A DNA stretch of 64,000 nucleotides from Glycine soja. Its lineage: Eukaryota; Streptophyta; Magnoliopsida; Fabales; Fabaceae. Positions 42,784 to 58,199 of this stretch are shown here, one piece after another. Position 1 is the first letter of the stretch. Every line of letters starts with the position of its first letter. The position numbers and the translations under genes were made by a program. Below the pieces are notes generated by a model that was given only the letters and a program-made list of their open reading frames with translations, searched no databases and was not told the origin of the DNA. The stretch lies in the NCBI RefSeq assembly GCF_004193775.1, contig NC_041002.1:42387819-42451818 (forward strand). Direction: 5' to 3'.

Positions 42784-44345
42784 TAGGAATGAAAGAAATG
42801 AAAGATAGATGAAAAGTAGTTTTAGGATTCATTCATCAAAGTATTACAAAGTTGATGTATTTATACAAAGATAGAAAATAACTAACTTGAGTAACCAACA
42901 ATAACTTACTCAAATAACTTCTAGTAACTATAACTTGAGTAACCAATTAACTTACTCAAATAACTTCTAATAACTAACTAAATTAATTTTATCTCTAATA
43001 CCCTCTGCAAGCTGGAATGTGTTGAAAACACTTCTAGCTTAGTAACTATAACTTGAGTAACCAATTAACTTACTTAAATAACTTCTAATAACTAACTAAA
43101 TTAATTTTATCTCTAATACCCTCTGCAAGCTGGAATGTGTTGAAAAAACTTCTAGCTTGGAGAATACAATACATCAACATTAAAGAAGAAAGAGAAAAGA
43201 AAAAAAAATCTGAAAACATTAAATATAGCGAAACATGTCGGAAATACATCGGTCAAAACAAAAACTTCGAGAAATCTTCGACCAACTTTGACGGCTTCCA
43301 AGAGTCCAAAGCAAGCATCAAAGCTTGTTGGCAAAAACTTTGGTGATGAAGGACAAAAAATTGTAACCAACACGCTCGAAGAGGTACCACAATATGGTGG
43401 CATAAATGAGCACCGCAACCGCTCCATGCCAATTCATCCACAACACCACATCAACAACTAAGCCTTTGCCAAGAACACGATGAAAGGATGAGAAACTAAG
43501 GCAATGCCAAGATTTTCAGAAGAATGAAGAATGAAGGGGTTAGAATCATGAATGGCAGCCATGGCCATGAGAGAAAAAAAAACCAACCAGACATCCGAAA
43601 GATCCCCTTAAAAAATGATTCATAAAGGGGTGGCCTACCCAGTTATATAAGAACTTAATCATCAATGGCATCCATGGCCATGAGAGGAAAAAAAGAACCA
43701 ACCAGGCATTCGAAAAGTCCCCTTAAAAAATGATGCATAAGGGGGTGGCCTACCCAGTTATATAAGAACTTAATCATCAATGGCATCCATGGCCACGAGA
43801 GAAAAAAAAGAACCAACCAGGCATCCGAAAGATCCCCTTAAAAAATGATGCATAAGGGGGTGGCCTACCCAGTTATATAAGAACTTAATCATCAATGGCA
43901 TCCATGGCCATGAGAGAAAAAAAAAGAACCAACCAAGCATCCGAAAGTTCCCCTTAAAAAATGATTCATAAGGGGGTGGCCTACCTAGTTATATAAGAAT
44001 TGAATCATCCTCGTGAACCACCCGATGTGGGACTCGCAACACGCCCCCTCGAGTCAGGTCTCGGCGCCACAAAGCGAGGGCTAGCAGCACTATCCACACC
44101 ACCGGGCAGAACCATAAATAGCTTCAATAGGAAGCAAGAGACACAGAAGCAAAAACTTCTGATACCAAATTAGGAATGAAAGAAATGAAAGATAGATGAA
44201 AAGTAGTTTTAGGATTCATTCAATTCTTTCATTCATCAAAGTATTACAAAGTTGATGTATTTATACAAAGATAGAAAATAACTAACTTGAATAACCAACA
44301 CTAACTTACTCAAATAACTTCTAGTAACTATAACTTGAGTAACCA
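42784..44345 (-). mobile_element. TRIM-like short LTR element
   Basis: Direct terminal repeats: attaggaatgaaagaaatgaaagatag... at 42785-42960 recurs at 44168-44345. On the minus strand the inner edge of the right repeat is followed by TTGGTATCAGA (44168-44158), an initiator-Met primer site, so the element reads right to left. The interior has no gag or pol, only a 119-bp tandem repeat and short repeats of cttactcaaataacttctaataac. About 1.6 kb in all. Exact LTR edges are not clear. Confidence 0.5.
43549..44010. repeat. 119-bp tandem repeat, about four units
   Basis: Units start near 43549, 43669, 43789 and 43908, with the landmarks atcaatggcatccatggccatgagag, gaaccaaccaggcatccgaaag and aagggggtggcctacccagttatataag. 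Units differ by only a few bases. Inside the TRIM-like element; non-coding as far as I can see. Confidence 0.9.
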
Positions 44346-44499
44346 ACTAACTTACTCAAATAACTTCTAATAACTTCTAGTAACCAACACTAACTTACCA
44401 CACTAAGTTGATGTATTTATACGAGGAATGGCATTGTGATTTTGCAAAAAAGGATATATTGGAGTAAACTTGCATGATAAATTGTAAACCAACTAATAC

Positions 44500-44770
44500 T
44501 CCCAATGGGTCCAAACAGCAAATTTTTGACGGATCAGAGGGAAGTCAGGTATAGGAAGTTGGTTGGGACTTGAAAAGCTAAACTATCATACATGATCCAG
44601 CCCATATATATATATATTGCACTTAGTGTGGTGATTTCATGCTATCACCTTGTGTTAATCACGGGAATACTATGATTCAGAATTTGTGATACATTAAGAA
44701 TGCTTTGGGTCAAAGGATGTTTTATGAAGACAAAGGAAACATACATGTTGTGGGGTATTCAGACGCAGAC
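44500..44770 (+). pseudogene. Copia RT/RNase H remnant, left piece
   Basis: Decayed text such as RYRKLVG, YIKNALGQRMFYEDKG and VVGYSDAD: the end of RT and start of RNase H of a Copia element of a different family from the Sirevirus-like one. Cut at 44770 by a solo LTR. Continues at 47615. Confidence 0.7.
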
Positions 44771-47614
44771 TGTGACACCCTCTACCCCACACATATATGT
44801 ACTAATAATAAAAGAAATAGTTAAAAAAAATTAAACTTAATTCAAGTTTTTAAAACATATTTAAATACAAGCCTTTCAAGAGGGTAGCAGGCTCACATTC
44901 ACATTTCTAACATTATCATAAAACTTTTCTAAATAAATAATAAATTCACTTCGGCTCAATCAAGGCCGTTTATAAAACCCTATACCCCAATGCCACATCC
45001 TATCAGAGCGTTGTGTCCTGACGTCCTTCAACACATGGTTCCTTAAAGCAATTCACCTAGTCATCTGCTCCCCCGAACACAAAGTTCAAGATCATCACAG
45101 GATCCAAACACAAACAACACACGGGGAGTGAGTTATCACATTCCTAACTAATAGAGAAACAAGACAACTAGATATACATATCATATAAACCAAATAAAAC
45201 TTAGTTACACGTAATTCATGTAATTCCACCACTTTGTCATTCAAAGTTCACTTTTCAATCATCAATCACATTACACAAGAATCACACGCTCTGATCAAGA
45301 CATAATAACACATCAATTTCATAATAAACAATTAGCAAGCGCATGAGACAGTTATGCTACGACTCAAGCCTATATGCAATGTGGTACCATGTCAGTGAAA
45401 AACCACCCTGGGGTGCTTAGGAGTACATAACAAGACACACCACACAATGGGTTTGTCAGGTCACTCTCACTAAGTAAGATCATAGGGAGACCAGTCAGGG
45501 TCACGATGTTTTGCAAGAATACTCCAACCATATGGGATCAACATAGGCTTAAAGGAGTACTCAAACCCGGTGACCCTAAGGCCTACACTTCGAAGAGTCC
45601 GTCAGGGCCTCTCCCTCCTGATTCAGGTCCAACCCCTAAAACAATTTTGCATGCAGATACTGCTCATGAATTATACAATACCCACAACCTCACGCTCGTG
45701 TTTTAAACATGTTCAACACAATTGCACTACGATTTAACACTGGTTCCTAAATAGGAAACCTACACTTTCTCTTTAACACTGGTTCCTAATTAGGAACCTA
45801 CACTTTCTCTTTAACACTGCGCATCAATGCTTTTCTCAAGATAACACTGGTCGGGTTATTGTACAATTCATAGCTTACAACACAAGGAATGTCACATCAA
45901 GTGTTAACTACACACTTATCCACAACCAAAACTCATTCACAATTTCACATCTCATAATGTCACAATCCACCATCACATGTTTACACGTATCTCACAAATT
46001 AACACATGTTCAACTTTACACTTATACTCAATCTCAATAACAATATTATAATCTCAAAGCAACATGTTATTTCACAATTTATCACATATTCCATTTATAA
46101 ACACTGCTAGTGAATTACACAATACCACGACCTCACACTCATGTTTCAACACATTTAACACATTGCGCTACAATTTAACACTGGTTCCTAAATAAGAGAC
46201 CTACACATTCTCTTTAACACTGCGCATAAACAATTTTCTCAATATCAACACTGGTCGGGTTATTGTATAATTCATAGCTCATAACTCAATACACACATCT
46301 CAATACACATGTATCTCAAATCTAAACATAGTATTCTCGAACTCCAACACTTGAATAATTTTTGGAATCACACAATAACAACACTACAACATTATTTACA
46401 TAAAATATTAATATAAATAAATACATAACTAAATCTATATATATAAATCCAGCAACGTATATCATATTTGATCATGAATTTAAAGAAAGTTTTCAATGTA
46501 CCAATTTTAAATAATTATATAAACACTTTCTCATATATATAAGTATACATGAATTCATATATATATTATCTAAGAATACAACACATAGTCTATTAGAATT
46601 CTTTTCTCAATTTCAAATATAATATCAATTTTAACCTATAAAAAAAACTAAAAAGCATGAAAAGGGGAAAATACAAACTCAATATCTCCTTACTTAATTT
46701 CATCAATTCATACTACGGTTTTCACATTAATTTCATAAGAATTTCTCATTGGGACATCAAATGATTCATCAAACATATATAATTTATATATAACTTATAG
46801 TTATAATTATAAGGATAAAGTAAAAATTGTAAAAACATCCAAAAACTCATTCCAAATGATACTCTAAGGATCCCTGCACATGTTCTCACTAATCCCCAAT
46901 CGTGAATAACTCATCCCTTACCTCTGAGCGGACTCACGCGTCTTCAGCCAGCGATAGCAGCATCTCTAGCAGTTTCCTGAGATTCCTTCAGTTATTCCTC
47001 CGACTGCTCCGACAGAAGTCTCAAACGTCAGAGAGACGGAGAAGAGATTAAAACCTCCACTTGTACTATTTTCATGCGATTCCTTTTTCTCCCTCCAAAA
47101 ACATTATGTAGCAAATCCCAACGGTAGAAGTGTGAGCAATTGAATTTCGAACAACATATCCAAATTTCATGAAAATCCAACGGTTAACGAAACCGGGATC
47201 ATAGTTGTACTGAGACAGTTTTGGGTTTCTGCGGGAAATTAAAAAGCTACAATGCGAAGGGTTTTTCTATAAGCTCAGACATGATTTTGAAATTCCCAAC
47301 GGTGAAAGTGCTCGGAATTGGGTTTTGAACCTGTTGTTTAAATTTCACGACGATCCAACGGTGAATGAGTCTGAGATTGTCGTTTTTCTGAGACAGGTTT
47401 AGTGAGCTGCGGAAAAAAGAAAGGGTTTTGAGAGGAGAAGGGGAAAAACGAAAATGAGAGGCAGAGGAGGCTGAGGAGTCAGTCTGAAAAACCTAGCATG
47501 TTGCTATTTATAGCTAGGGGCATTTACGACCTATTATTTACTCAATTTATTTATTTTTATTATTTTTACTAAAAAAAATTTAAAATTTATTTATGAAAAA
47601 AATGGGATGTTACA
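44771..47614 (+). mobile_element. 2.8-kb solo LTR in a Copia RNase H
   Basis: TGTGACACCCTCTACCCC...GGGATGTTACA with target duplication CAGAC at 44766-44770 and 47615-47619. Removing it restores the Copia motif DADW. Inside are repeats of tttaacactggttcctaaatagg (45730-45830, 46170-46260), an imperfect duplication of 45650-45860 at 46105-46280, and inverted-looking acaacggt blocks (47120, 47300). No coding frame. Ends of this type suit Ty3/Gypsy chromovirus LTRs (inference). Confidence 0.85.
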
Positions 47615-47720
47615 CAGACTGGGTCAGTTTCTCCATTGATTGGCGACATACAGCCTACTACATAGTATAGCTTTTGTGATTTGGTTCTATAAGGTCTGTA
47701 TAAAGTTCACCCCACTGTTT
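47615..47720 (+). pseudogene. Copia RNase H remnant, right piece
   Basis: Continues from 44770 with W-S..P-GD.Q.TT-like decayed text. Too degenerate to read further than about 100 bp. 47720-48046 has nothing recognisable. Confidence 0.55.
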
Positions 47721-48046
47721 CATGTTGGTTAATGTTTCACTGTAATGAGTGGGCCTAACTATTAAATCAAATAATTTGACATGGTATTAAATTTTAGTTT
47801 TTTTCTACTGTACTTTGAGTGTTTGCCTTTCTATTTATGTTGATCCAATAGCCTCTCTTATTTCTGTTTAGATGGTCATTTTGCCAATCATATTTTTGCT
47901 GCTAGACATGCTAGTTTTATGTTAGTTCCATTGGTAGGACTTAAATCATTTCCAAACTCACTAAGTCTGTCCATGCTTGAGGTTTTGTGATCATTAACTT
48001 GTATTGTACTAGTCTGAGTTGCTCTATGCCATTATCTTTTGTGCAG

Positions 48047-48180
48047 GAGTTGATTATCCGAGAATTTTCCTTTCATCAACTGAATGCTAATTTACTCTGG
48101 CCAGGGACATTTGCATTTGCAGAATGGTTAGATCAGCACAGGTCATGCATTGAAGGACGACATGCCATTGAGTTGGGGAG
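48047..48180 (+). pseudogene. Single exon of a METTL21-type protein methyltransferase
   Basis: Bounded by an acceptor (ttttgtgcag) and a donor (gtatat). Encodes FSFHQLNANLLWPGTFAFAEWL and EGRHAIELG: the start of the Rossmann SAM-binding fold of the plant METTL21/lysine methyltransferase family (motif I begins at ELG). Families of this type methylate lysines of cytosolic proteins such as chaperones or translation factors. The next exon, with the rest of motif I (GTG), is not found downstream, so this is a gene fragment, perhaps captured. It lies between two Copia remnants. Confidence 0.7.
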
Positions 48181-49060
48181 GTATATAAATTACTTGTACA
48201 TTAATTTATGTCTAAGCTATAGTTATTGCTTATTACTTATTACTTATTTGCAAAGGGTGGAAGTTTTGCTCAAAATTTTCAATGTAAAAGGGTCTTATCT
48301 TGAGCCTATGATTGCATCCAGCTGCACATCTATCAATAGTTGTTGTTGGTTGTACATTTTGTTTTTGTGACTAGCATACTTAATTGTATTTCTTATAAAA
48401 GTGTATCACCATGTATTTTGCTCTCCACATATCAGACAATTGATTTCTTTTTTGCTTTGCTAAAGTTTCTTCTTTGAAACTTGTTCCTTCTTCCCCTATA
48501 TTTTTGAGTGCATCATGACATTCATGCTATGCTCCCAATCCCAGTTGGTCACTCTTCTATTCAGGCTGCTCTGCACTTGCCTCACTTTTTTTGCTCATAT
48601 ATCAATGACAACCACATCTCAAACCTGTTGATGGACCCATAGACCTAGTTGATTAGCCAAATCTTCCTGCAACCAATTCAATTCCCAGATTTCATTCATT
48701 CTCATCTAAATGAAAATCTCCTGCTCCACTTCCTGCACTAGAACTGACTATAACATTACACTATATCAAGCCTACTCATAGCCTTCTAATTTTGCCTGTC
48801 ATTTGAATTATAACCATTTATCTCCTTTTTATTATGTGTATATTTTCTAGCTTTTTCTTTAAATCTATAATATACCCAAGACTATATAGGTGAATACCTC
48901 TCTAATCTCAAATAGCAATATGCTATGGTAAATGAAATGACTTCTTAACACTAGTGGTAATTGAGAACTTGTGTGGTTAGCTCCTGACAAAACAACTATT
49001 GGTTGTCATGGGTCTATACTATCAAGATGTGCTCCAATGAAAAAGTTGACAATTAATGGC
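48181..49060. other. No gene recognised
   Basis: Pieces such as 48260-48350 could be decayed exon or transposon text, but no motif is clear. 48900-49060 begins to resemble Copia pol. Confidence 0.3.
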
Positions 49061-50780
49061 CAAAGGATTTTCACAAATATTTAATCATGACTATGGAGAT
49101 ACCTTTTTCACCATGGGGAAGATTGCTTTTATTTTCCTCTTGTCATGACTGCTCTTCATCAGTGGTACTATTGTTAGTTAGACATTAAGAATGCCTTTTT
49201 ATATGGTGAATTACAAGAAGAGGTTTACATGCAATAGTCTTTTCTTCTACTGCACATAGTGCACTTGGCTTAGTCTGCCTCCTATGACATTCCCTCTTTT
49301 GCCTAAAACAATCTCCCTTGCTTGGTTTGGAACACTCAATTCACTCACTTTGCCTTTCGAAGACTCAGTATGAACTTTAATCTTTCTGTATTCTTCCACC
49401 ACTCTTGGCCATTGTCTTCGTTTTTTATGTCTGTAAAAAAATATGTAATTAATGTCTTGGACTCTAGGTTCATTTATAGGCCAACAAAACCATGTAATTA
49501 CATCAAGAAGGGTAGCTTTAATCTTTTGGATTTATCTTTTAATCTATATAATTTAGATCTACTGTGCAGTTTAGACACATAATTTGTCACATCTCTTGTT
49601 TCTCTCTTCCCTTAACAATGTCAATGACATTTTCATCATTGACAATGATTAATTTGACTGGTACCCAAAATCTTGAGAAACATTCATCACACCAATTTCA
49701 GATAAAAGATTTGGGTAATCTCACATGTTTTTATGGGATTGAGATTGCTGAATCTAATGTAGGTGTTTCCTTCACACAAAGAAAGTATGCTTTGGATATA
49801 CTTGAAGAAACAAGCATGTTGGATTGTTGACCTATTTACACTCTATTGGATTCCAACATCAAATTTCTAATGTGTTAGGGGGAGCCACTACAAACCTTGG
49901 TTAGTAGATATAGACACCTTGGCACCTTGCTGATAAATTTTACTATCTTATGGTAACCTAACATGACATTACTGTTACATCAATACTGCCCCAAATCCTG
50001 GGCTACTTTAATAAAATATAGGCAATGCTCAAGTTGCTGACTATTCTAATGCTGATTGGACAGGTTCATTGTCATATTGAAGATAAAATTCAGGGTTTTG
50101 TGATACGTATTATATCTTAGAGATGCTGCAAATTAGGAAAACAAACAGAGAAAGCACAAAAATAAATGAGAACAGAATACTCCCCTAAGTCAGATGATTC
50201 TCTAGACTCCCAATTCCATTCCAAAATTATCGATACCCATCACAATCAGCACCCTCCCCCTATAACAGAACCCCCCACACATTCTCTCACCTCTAACTAA
50301 CTTCTCAACAATAAGACACAATTGCCCTTTTGGGCCTACAGGAGTAATAAAAATTAAAGGGCTGAACCTTAGTTGGATTCCTATCATTGTGTGTGTTTGT
50401 TGGAGATAATTTCACAGATGAGTAAAGAAACTAAAAATAGTTGTTAGTTTCAATGGAGAGACAAGTGCCATGCTATTGTGGCAGCAACTTGGGAACTTAC
50501 GTGGTTAAAGAATTGATTTTGTTGCTCAAATTGGGAGACATTAAGGAAATGAAACTGATTTTTGACAACCAAGCTGCATTATGTATTGCCTCTACCCCAA
50601 TCTTTCTTAAGAGGACCAAATACATAGTAATTGGTTGTCATTTTGTCAGAGGAAATATTTTCAGGCAAAATTACTAATACTATTGGTTTTGTCAACTCCA
50701 ACTAGTTTGTTGACGTATTTACTAATTCTATTAGAGGGCTTGGGTTGACTTCATTTGTATCTAGATTGGCTCATGTGACA
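49060..50780 (+). pseudogene. Copia pol remnant (RT to RNase H)
   Basis: Same family as 44500-44770. RT motifs QLDIKNAFLYGELQEEVYM (near 49180), FQIKDLGNLTCFYGIEIAESN (49690), RKYALDILEET (49780). RNase H text KEMKLIFDNQAALCIAS, KRTKYIVIGCHFVRG (50540-50660). The YVDD box is lost, many stops are present, and about 280 bp of foreign sequence (50110-50390) interrupts the RNase H between GFC and FVGDN. Confidence 0.8.
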
Positions 50781-51880
50781 TATATGCTCTAACTTGAGGG
50801 GAAGGCTAGAATTAAAATCATGCATGATGAGTTTTTAGAAATAAGCACATGTAGAATGACTAGTGTTAGTTGTTCTTAACTTGTATCTGATTATAAATTT
50901 ATAATCAATATTGTGCACATATTAAATTAAATATATGCATATGTGACTGATTAGTCACATGTATTCTTCCTCTAATTCTACATCATACGTGTTCTTTGTA
51001 TTATGATTGATTCTGTAATTAATTTTTCTTTTCCAATTACTAAATGTGCTTGTATTTGCGGACACATGGGGAGACAAGTTTCCAAATTCTGACCCTGACT
51101 GAGACCTAATTATTGCAAGTGATATCTTATTATGTAAGATTATTATTGTTTACTATCTTGGTTAGCCATTTTTTCCTTTTTTTTTATAACTAAAAGTGGT
51201 CCTTGACAATGTTGTTCAGTATGAATTAGAGAGTAAATTCCAATGTAATGTTCATAATATTTATAAAATTGACATGACTATATAGTGGTCCCAACCACTC
51301 AGGTAATAATACATAACATTCAATCATAATGAAAGAGAGGAGAAAAGAGTATCTAGAATTATGCCAAAAATATCCACATATATAATAAACCAACCAAAAT
51401 CACAATTTTCCACAAGGATAAGAAGAACATTTAGAGAGATATCAAACTTGTGTTTATGCATATATTTTTTAATACTTTATAAAAGATAACCATATGTTCA
51501 GCCCAATTTCACCTGTGATTACAAAATCTCACCAAAAACTTTTACTTAGGTCATGTAAGAGCTTGTACAAGTTACCATAGAAGCCGCAGATGCAAAAATT
51601 AGATTGAAACTCTCTATTCCTACACTAGCAGGAAATAACTGATTGGTTTGTTGAAGTGGAAGAAATATTGAACAGCTCAAGGCAGAGATAAATTGCCAGG
51701 ATGACAAATGCACACAAACAACAGCAAGAAATGGTTCTTAAATTTTCTTTCAATAGAAACTACATAAAAGATTATTATACCCTGAGATATTAAATATATT
51801 AATGTACTTACAAAATAAGATTATAACTTTCAAAAGTAAATTATGTTATAATTATTAAAAAATAGTTCATAAATTAGGAA
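50780..51880. other. Probable LTR remnant and unassigned DNA
   Basis: 50870-51110 looks like the decayed 3' LTR of the Copia remnant (ttgttcttaacttgtatctg...). Beyond that, AT-rich sequence without recognisable exons. Confidence 0.3.
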
Positions 51881-51883
51881 GAT

Positions 51884-52010
51884 TAACGGCATGAACCTGA
51901 TTATCATGACACCAAGTTTGCCACCTAGACTTTAAAGGTAATCCCAGAGCCTCAACACAATATCGTGTTCCTATCACTGGCACTCTTCCATCTGCGTCTC
52001 CATTGTACCA
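51884..52010 (-). pseudogene. Serine carboxypeptidase-like exon fragment
   Basis: Minus strand reads YNGDADGRVPVIGTRYCVEA then LGLPLKSRWQTWCHDNQV. This is the SCPL (peptidase S10) segment holding the catalytic Asp (GDADGRVP). The catalytic Ser (GESYAG) and His exons are not visible in the window. Further minus-strand text near 52640-52540 (IKGLETLDYLDNLKNKERF) is exon-like but unrecognised. Either a decayed local gene or a captured fragment; it lies just outside the CACTA end at 52804. Confidence 0.65.
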
Positions 52011-52803
52011 AAAAAAAATTAATTAAAAAATAAATAAAACACAAAATTGAAATAACCCGAAATTCTATCTTTAAGTTTTTGATGTACTGTACTATTTTTT
52101 TCATATGTGAGTAAAAATTCTTTATGGCCAACAAATGGAAACAGAGCCTAATTAATGCGAGTCATGATATAAGAATGATGATTCGAAAAATTTTCTTATT
52201 TTGAGCTCTTCCAGTGACCTTCACAATAAGAACTGTGTATATATACAAATATGAAAATACTCGCTGTAAATATATGAATACTATACTCAATAATAAGAAG
52301 GAAACCTCATAAAGCTTTTAAATAATATTAAACTCACCGGCATTTGGAAGCTTTTAAATCTTTTCGTAGTACAAAAGTTTTGTTCCTTTCATGGTCTATG
52401 ATAGCAATTTTTGTGGGGTGGTTAAGTATACTTTATCCACCTTTAACATAAAAAAAATGAAATAAAATAGTTGTAGTTGAACCAATAAAATGTAATCAAC
52501 ACAAAAAATTATTATACTTGTAATAAATATTAACTTCAGACTCAAATGTTATAGCATCCCCTTGTTCAGTAAATCGTTCTTTATTCTTCAAGTTGTCCAG
52601 ATAATCTAGTGTCTCTAATCCTTTAATTCGCACTTCACTGGACATAAGAATTATGTTAATTAGCTTGCAAATAATACAAATAAAATTTCCAAAACAATGT
52701 AATTATGATATGATGTTAAACTAGACCACGACCAAATGAAAATAACAATACATAGATATGAAAGTGTTCGAAAATTTCAATTATTAAGAAATGGATTCAC
52801 CCA

Positions 52804-53000
52804 CACTACTACAAAAAGTGCATTCTACGACGCACTTTCTTAGGCGGTTATCCGGAACCGCCTTAGAAAGTGGCACAGTGGCAAACTTGTAATTATCAAA
52901 GCTGAGTTTTGTTTTTTACAACGCAAATTCTAAGGCGGTTATAGAAAACCGCCTTAGAATATGCCAGGGTGGTATTTTTGTAATTATAAGAAAAAATTCA
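52804..53000 (+). mobile_element. CACTA transposon left terminus and subterminal repeats
   Basis: CACTACTACAAAAAGTGC at 52804, then foldback subterminal repeats cttaggcggttatccggaaccgccttag and ctaaggcggttatagaaaaccgccttag. The matching right terminus (..TTTTTGTAGTAGTG) was not found in the window, so the extent is unknown. Host-like fragments follow (53000-55620). Confidence 0.7.
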
Positions 53001-53109
53001 ACGACGGGTTTTTACTAGAATCGCCTTTGTTTTATTTCCCTAATTACATTAGGGATTCCATGCCATTTCGATACAACGTTAACCTAGCTACAACACTGTA
53101 ACCCAGTCT

Positions 53110-53600
53110 TCATTGTTGCTTGCGGCTTCAATATTTGCTAACCCAGTCTTCACCGTTGATCGATTTCCTCCATCTTCACCCAGTCTTCGAAGACCACTCT
53201 GTGACCCAACGTCCTATTTGGTCTTCACCCAGTGTTGAAAGAGAACCCATCACTAAGCTGTATCGACGAGAACTTTGTTGTACTCAGGTCCTGTTCAAGG
53301 TGTGTCGCGCCGCTGTCATATTGTACGAACTGGTAAGTACCCATGTCCCAGTGTTGATTGCTTCAAAATGTGTATGCTATATATGTCGTTCTTCTTCTAT
53401 ATTTGCTTCGGTGGTAGGTAGGGGCTTTTGTTTTGACTGTGTAATGAATGCCATTGTCATCTTGAGTGTATTTGGTTTATGTTCTCACCATCATTTTATT
53501 TTTCCTTTATCAATTTTCAACACACGGACAAAGGGCGGGTTGCTTGCGGCTTCAATATCTGCTAACCAAACTCTAGTCATTTGGGATTTAAAGGTATCGC
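53110..53600 (+). pseudogene. Captured host-gene fragment, WD40-like end
   Basis: Contains GGLLAASISANQTLVIWDLK followed by a gtatcg donor: a WD40-blade-like string at exon end. The words ttgcttgcggcttcaatatttgctaac (53116) and ttgcttgcggcttcaatatctgctaac (53540) repeat, so part of the fragment is duplicated. Gene of origin not identified. Probably transposon cargo. Confidence 0.4.
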
Positions 53601-53649
53601 ACCTTCTTATTTTGAACCACATGTTTATGGTTTTATATTAATATATTAA

Positions 53650-55617
<1,968 letters not shown>

Positions 55618-55619
55618 GT

Positions 55620-56324
55620 ACACCATAAGCTTGTTGACATAACTTTGACAGTATGCCTATAATGCTGTGTAGTGATCTTCTATCATGCATTTGTACTATG
55701 TTTTGATGAATGCTTTTCCAAATTCAGTGTATTGACTATTAGCTACAGTGCGACCATACAATAACCAAAATTTTTACTATGCTATCTGATAAAGATGATT
55801 CCATTTTTGAATAATTTCACTCACAAGTGAAATAATATAGCTATAATATGATCTCGATATGTTAGCTGACGATCATAAATTTAGAATATTTTTCTCTAAA
55901 TCTATTCTCTTCATTAATATTTTTCTCTCTCCTAATTGCTCATGAGTATAATTAATTAGAAATATTTTTTTAACACTATTTACAATTTGAGTCTTATAAA
56001 TAAGAATGAAGGTAGATTAATAATTTTTTAGTGAAAAAAGAGAAATTACAAAGAGGTGAGTCTATAAAATAAATAGGAGGAAATTTTTTTTTAAGAAAAC
56101 ATAATTAACTAGTCAAAATTTGTTTAAAAAGTGTGTAATTAATTATATGTAACCAGTTTTGAATGAAACAATATTCAGTAGTTTTTAAAAACAAGGGTCT
56201 GTACAAATAATAAGAAAACATAAAAAAATTATAAATAACATAGTTTTACATATTTTAACAATTTTTTATTTTAAATTCTTTAATTATTGATGTTTAAGAG
56301 GTGAGCATGCTAATTTGTAGAGGA

Positions 56325-56420
<96 letters not shown>

Positions 56421-57900
56421 TATGGGTCTTTGTATAAACTTGAAAATTATGAAGCCTTTACGGTGCATGTATCTAAACTTACTTAGTGTGTTGACACACC
56501 ATTTCCTAAAAGTTTGTAATGAATTCAGACATAGAAATTTCTTATCATAAACCTATTTATGTTAAATTATCACTGATAAGTGGTAATGTAAACACCAAAC
56601 ACAGTGCCCCATACTATTCATGGATAAAGATTAGGATTATTTATTGGGCAAAACTTATTATATTCAGTACCTACCTTAGGTGTTATTTTACAATTCTGAT
56701 ATATCAAACTTACATATCAGATATCTCAATTTCTCACTACCAGCTTTTGTAAGGAATCTATTAGCATGTTTGGTGAGAACTGTTGCTTAACCTGGTTTCT
56801 TATTCACACAAAGGTTCTGATTTCTGAATGCGATTAGTGAAAAAAAATATACAAAAAAATAAAAGATGTAAGTCACTTATGACTATAAGATGGAAAGCCT
56901 AAAGTCCATGCTAATATTATGCCTTTGGACCTTTTGGATGTAGATGCTAATAATTCTGGCGTTTCACATTAAGTTAATTGCTTACGTGTTTTTTTTTCTG
57001 CTACACTTATCCTTCATAACTTACGTGTTTTTTCTATTTCTTTTCTATGTTGAGGAGAAAATTTTAAAAGGGAATTAGAATAAATTAAGGTTGAAATAAT
57101 CTTATGCTTTGCTTGATGAGGCTTCATAATTGCTATTAATTTTTCATCTTAGTATCCTGAAGTCTTGTTTTAATTTAATGTTGCATTTGGTTGCTTATGC
57201 ATTAGCCTCAAGATGTTTATGGTCTAAAGAATATAATCAATGAGGGCATATTAATGAGGGCATATTGATTATACTTGTGCAAATTTTGTCCTTTGAAGTT
57301 TGTAAAACTGAGTTTGGTTATGGTTTGAAGAATCTAGAAAAGAGGGCATATTTGTGTAGAATTATGTGTGGTGGGTAGTTAGGGGATTGTGTTGAATTGT
57401 TAATAGCACTTTTAGATGTTTTGGGTCAATGGGTATGGCCTGATACCTGGTATACAAAATAATGTTATTCTTCACTGGGTCTAAGATGTTTACCAAATAA
57501 AGTTTTCACAGTAAGATGATTCAGCTATTTCGTATGTAGTATTGGTGGAGGATCAGAAAGATTCCTTACCTTGCTTTGTTCAAATGTGAGGAAAAGAGGA
57601 CAATTTTGTTTTCTAGAAAATGCTTCAACAGAGAAGCCCAGAAAACGCTTCAACATTGTCAAGGACCACTTTAATTTAGTGGCATGTGGGTATTGTCACT
57701 ATTATTATTGGCATACTTAGTGCATCTTACATTGAGTTGTTATCTTATGCTGCCTAGTTGTGGTGGGATATATTATAAGAGATATCAAACTTGCTTTGGT
57801 GGACATTACTACTTTGACTTTGTGCAGCCAAAGTGTTTGTTGAAAATATATTAGCTTGCTATGCATTTTTTTATATTCCTACCATGTTATACTTACAATC
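55620..57900. other. No gene recognised
   Basis: AT-rich, intron-like or decayed transposon DNA, with the (TA)n tract at 56328-56418. Plus-strand frames at 56301 and 56519 have no motif, and the first is mostly the TA repeat. Confidence 0.4.
56328..56418. repeat. Long (TA)n microsatellite, about 45 units
   Basis: 91 bp of pure TA. The length is likely to vary between accessions and to be uncertain in the assembly. Confidence 0.95.
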
Positions 57901-58199
57901 TATACAACATGCAGGGGTCCTAGGAGAATGCATTGTGTCATGGATTCCATTTCTGCCACTGCAATTCAAATTGGAGGTGTAGCACCTATAGAGACTGTTG
58001 GTTAGCAAATTAGTCATATTCAAAATATTTTGTTGAATTTCATTGTATTTGTATTGTATTACATATAGCTTCAAAATATTTTGTTGAATTTCATTATATT
58101 TGTATTGTATTACATATAAGCAACGTAGTTTCTTGTACTTATTCATTAACTAATTTAATAGCTGAAATTTGACTTGAGTTTATAAATTTCGCAAAAATA

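Noticed and set aside
56301..56486. 61-codon frame with a Tyr-Ile run
   Set aside because: Made by the (TA)n tract.
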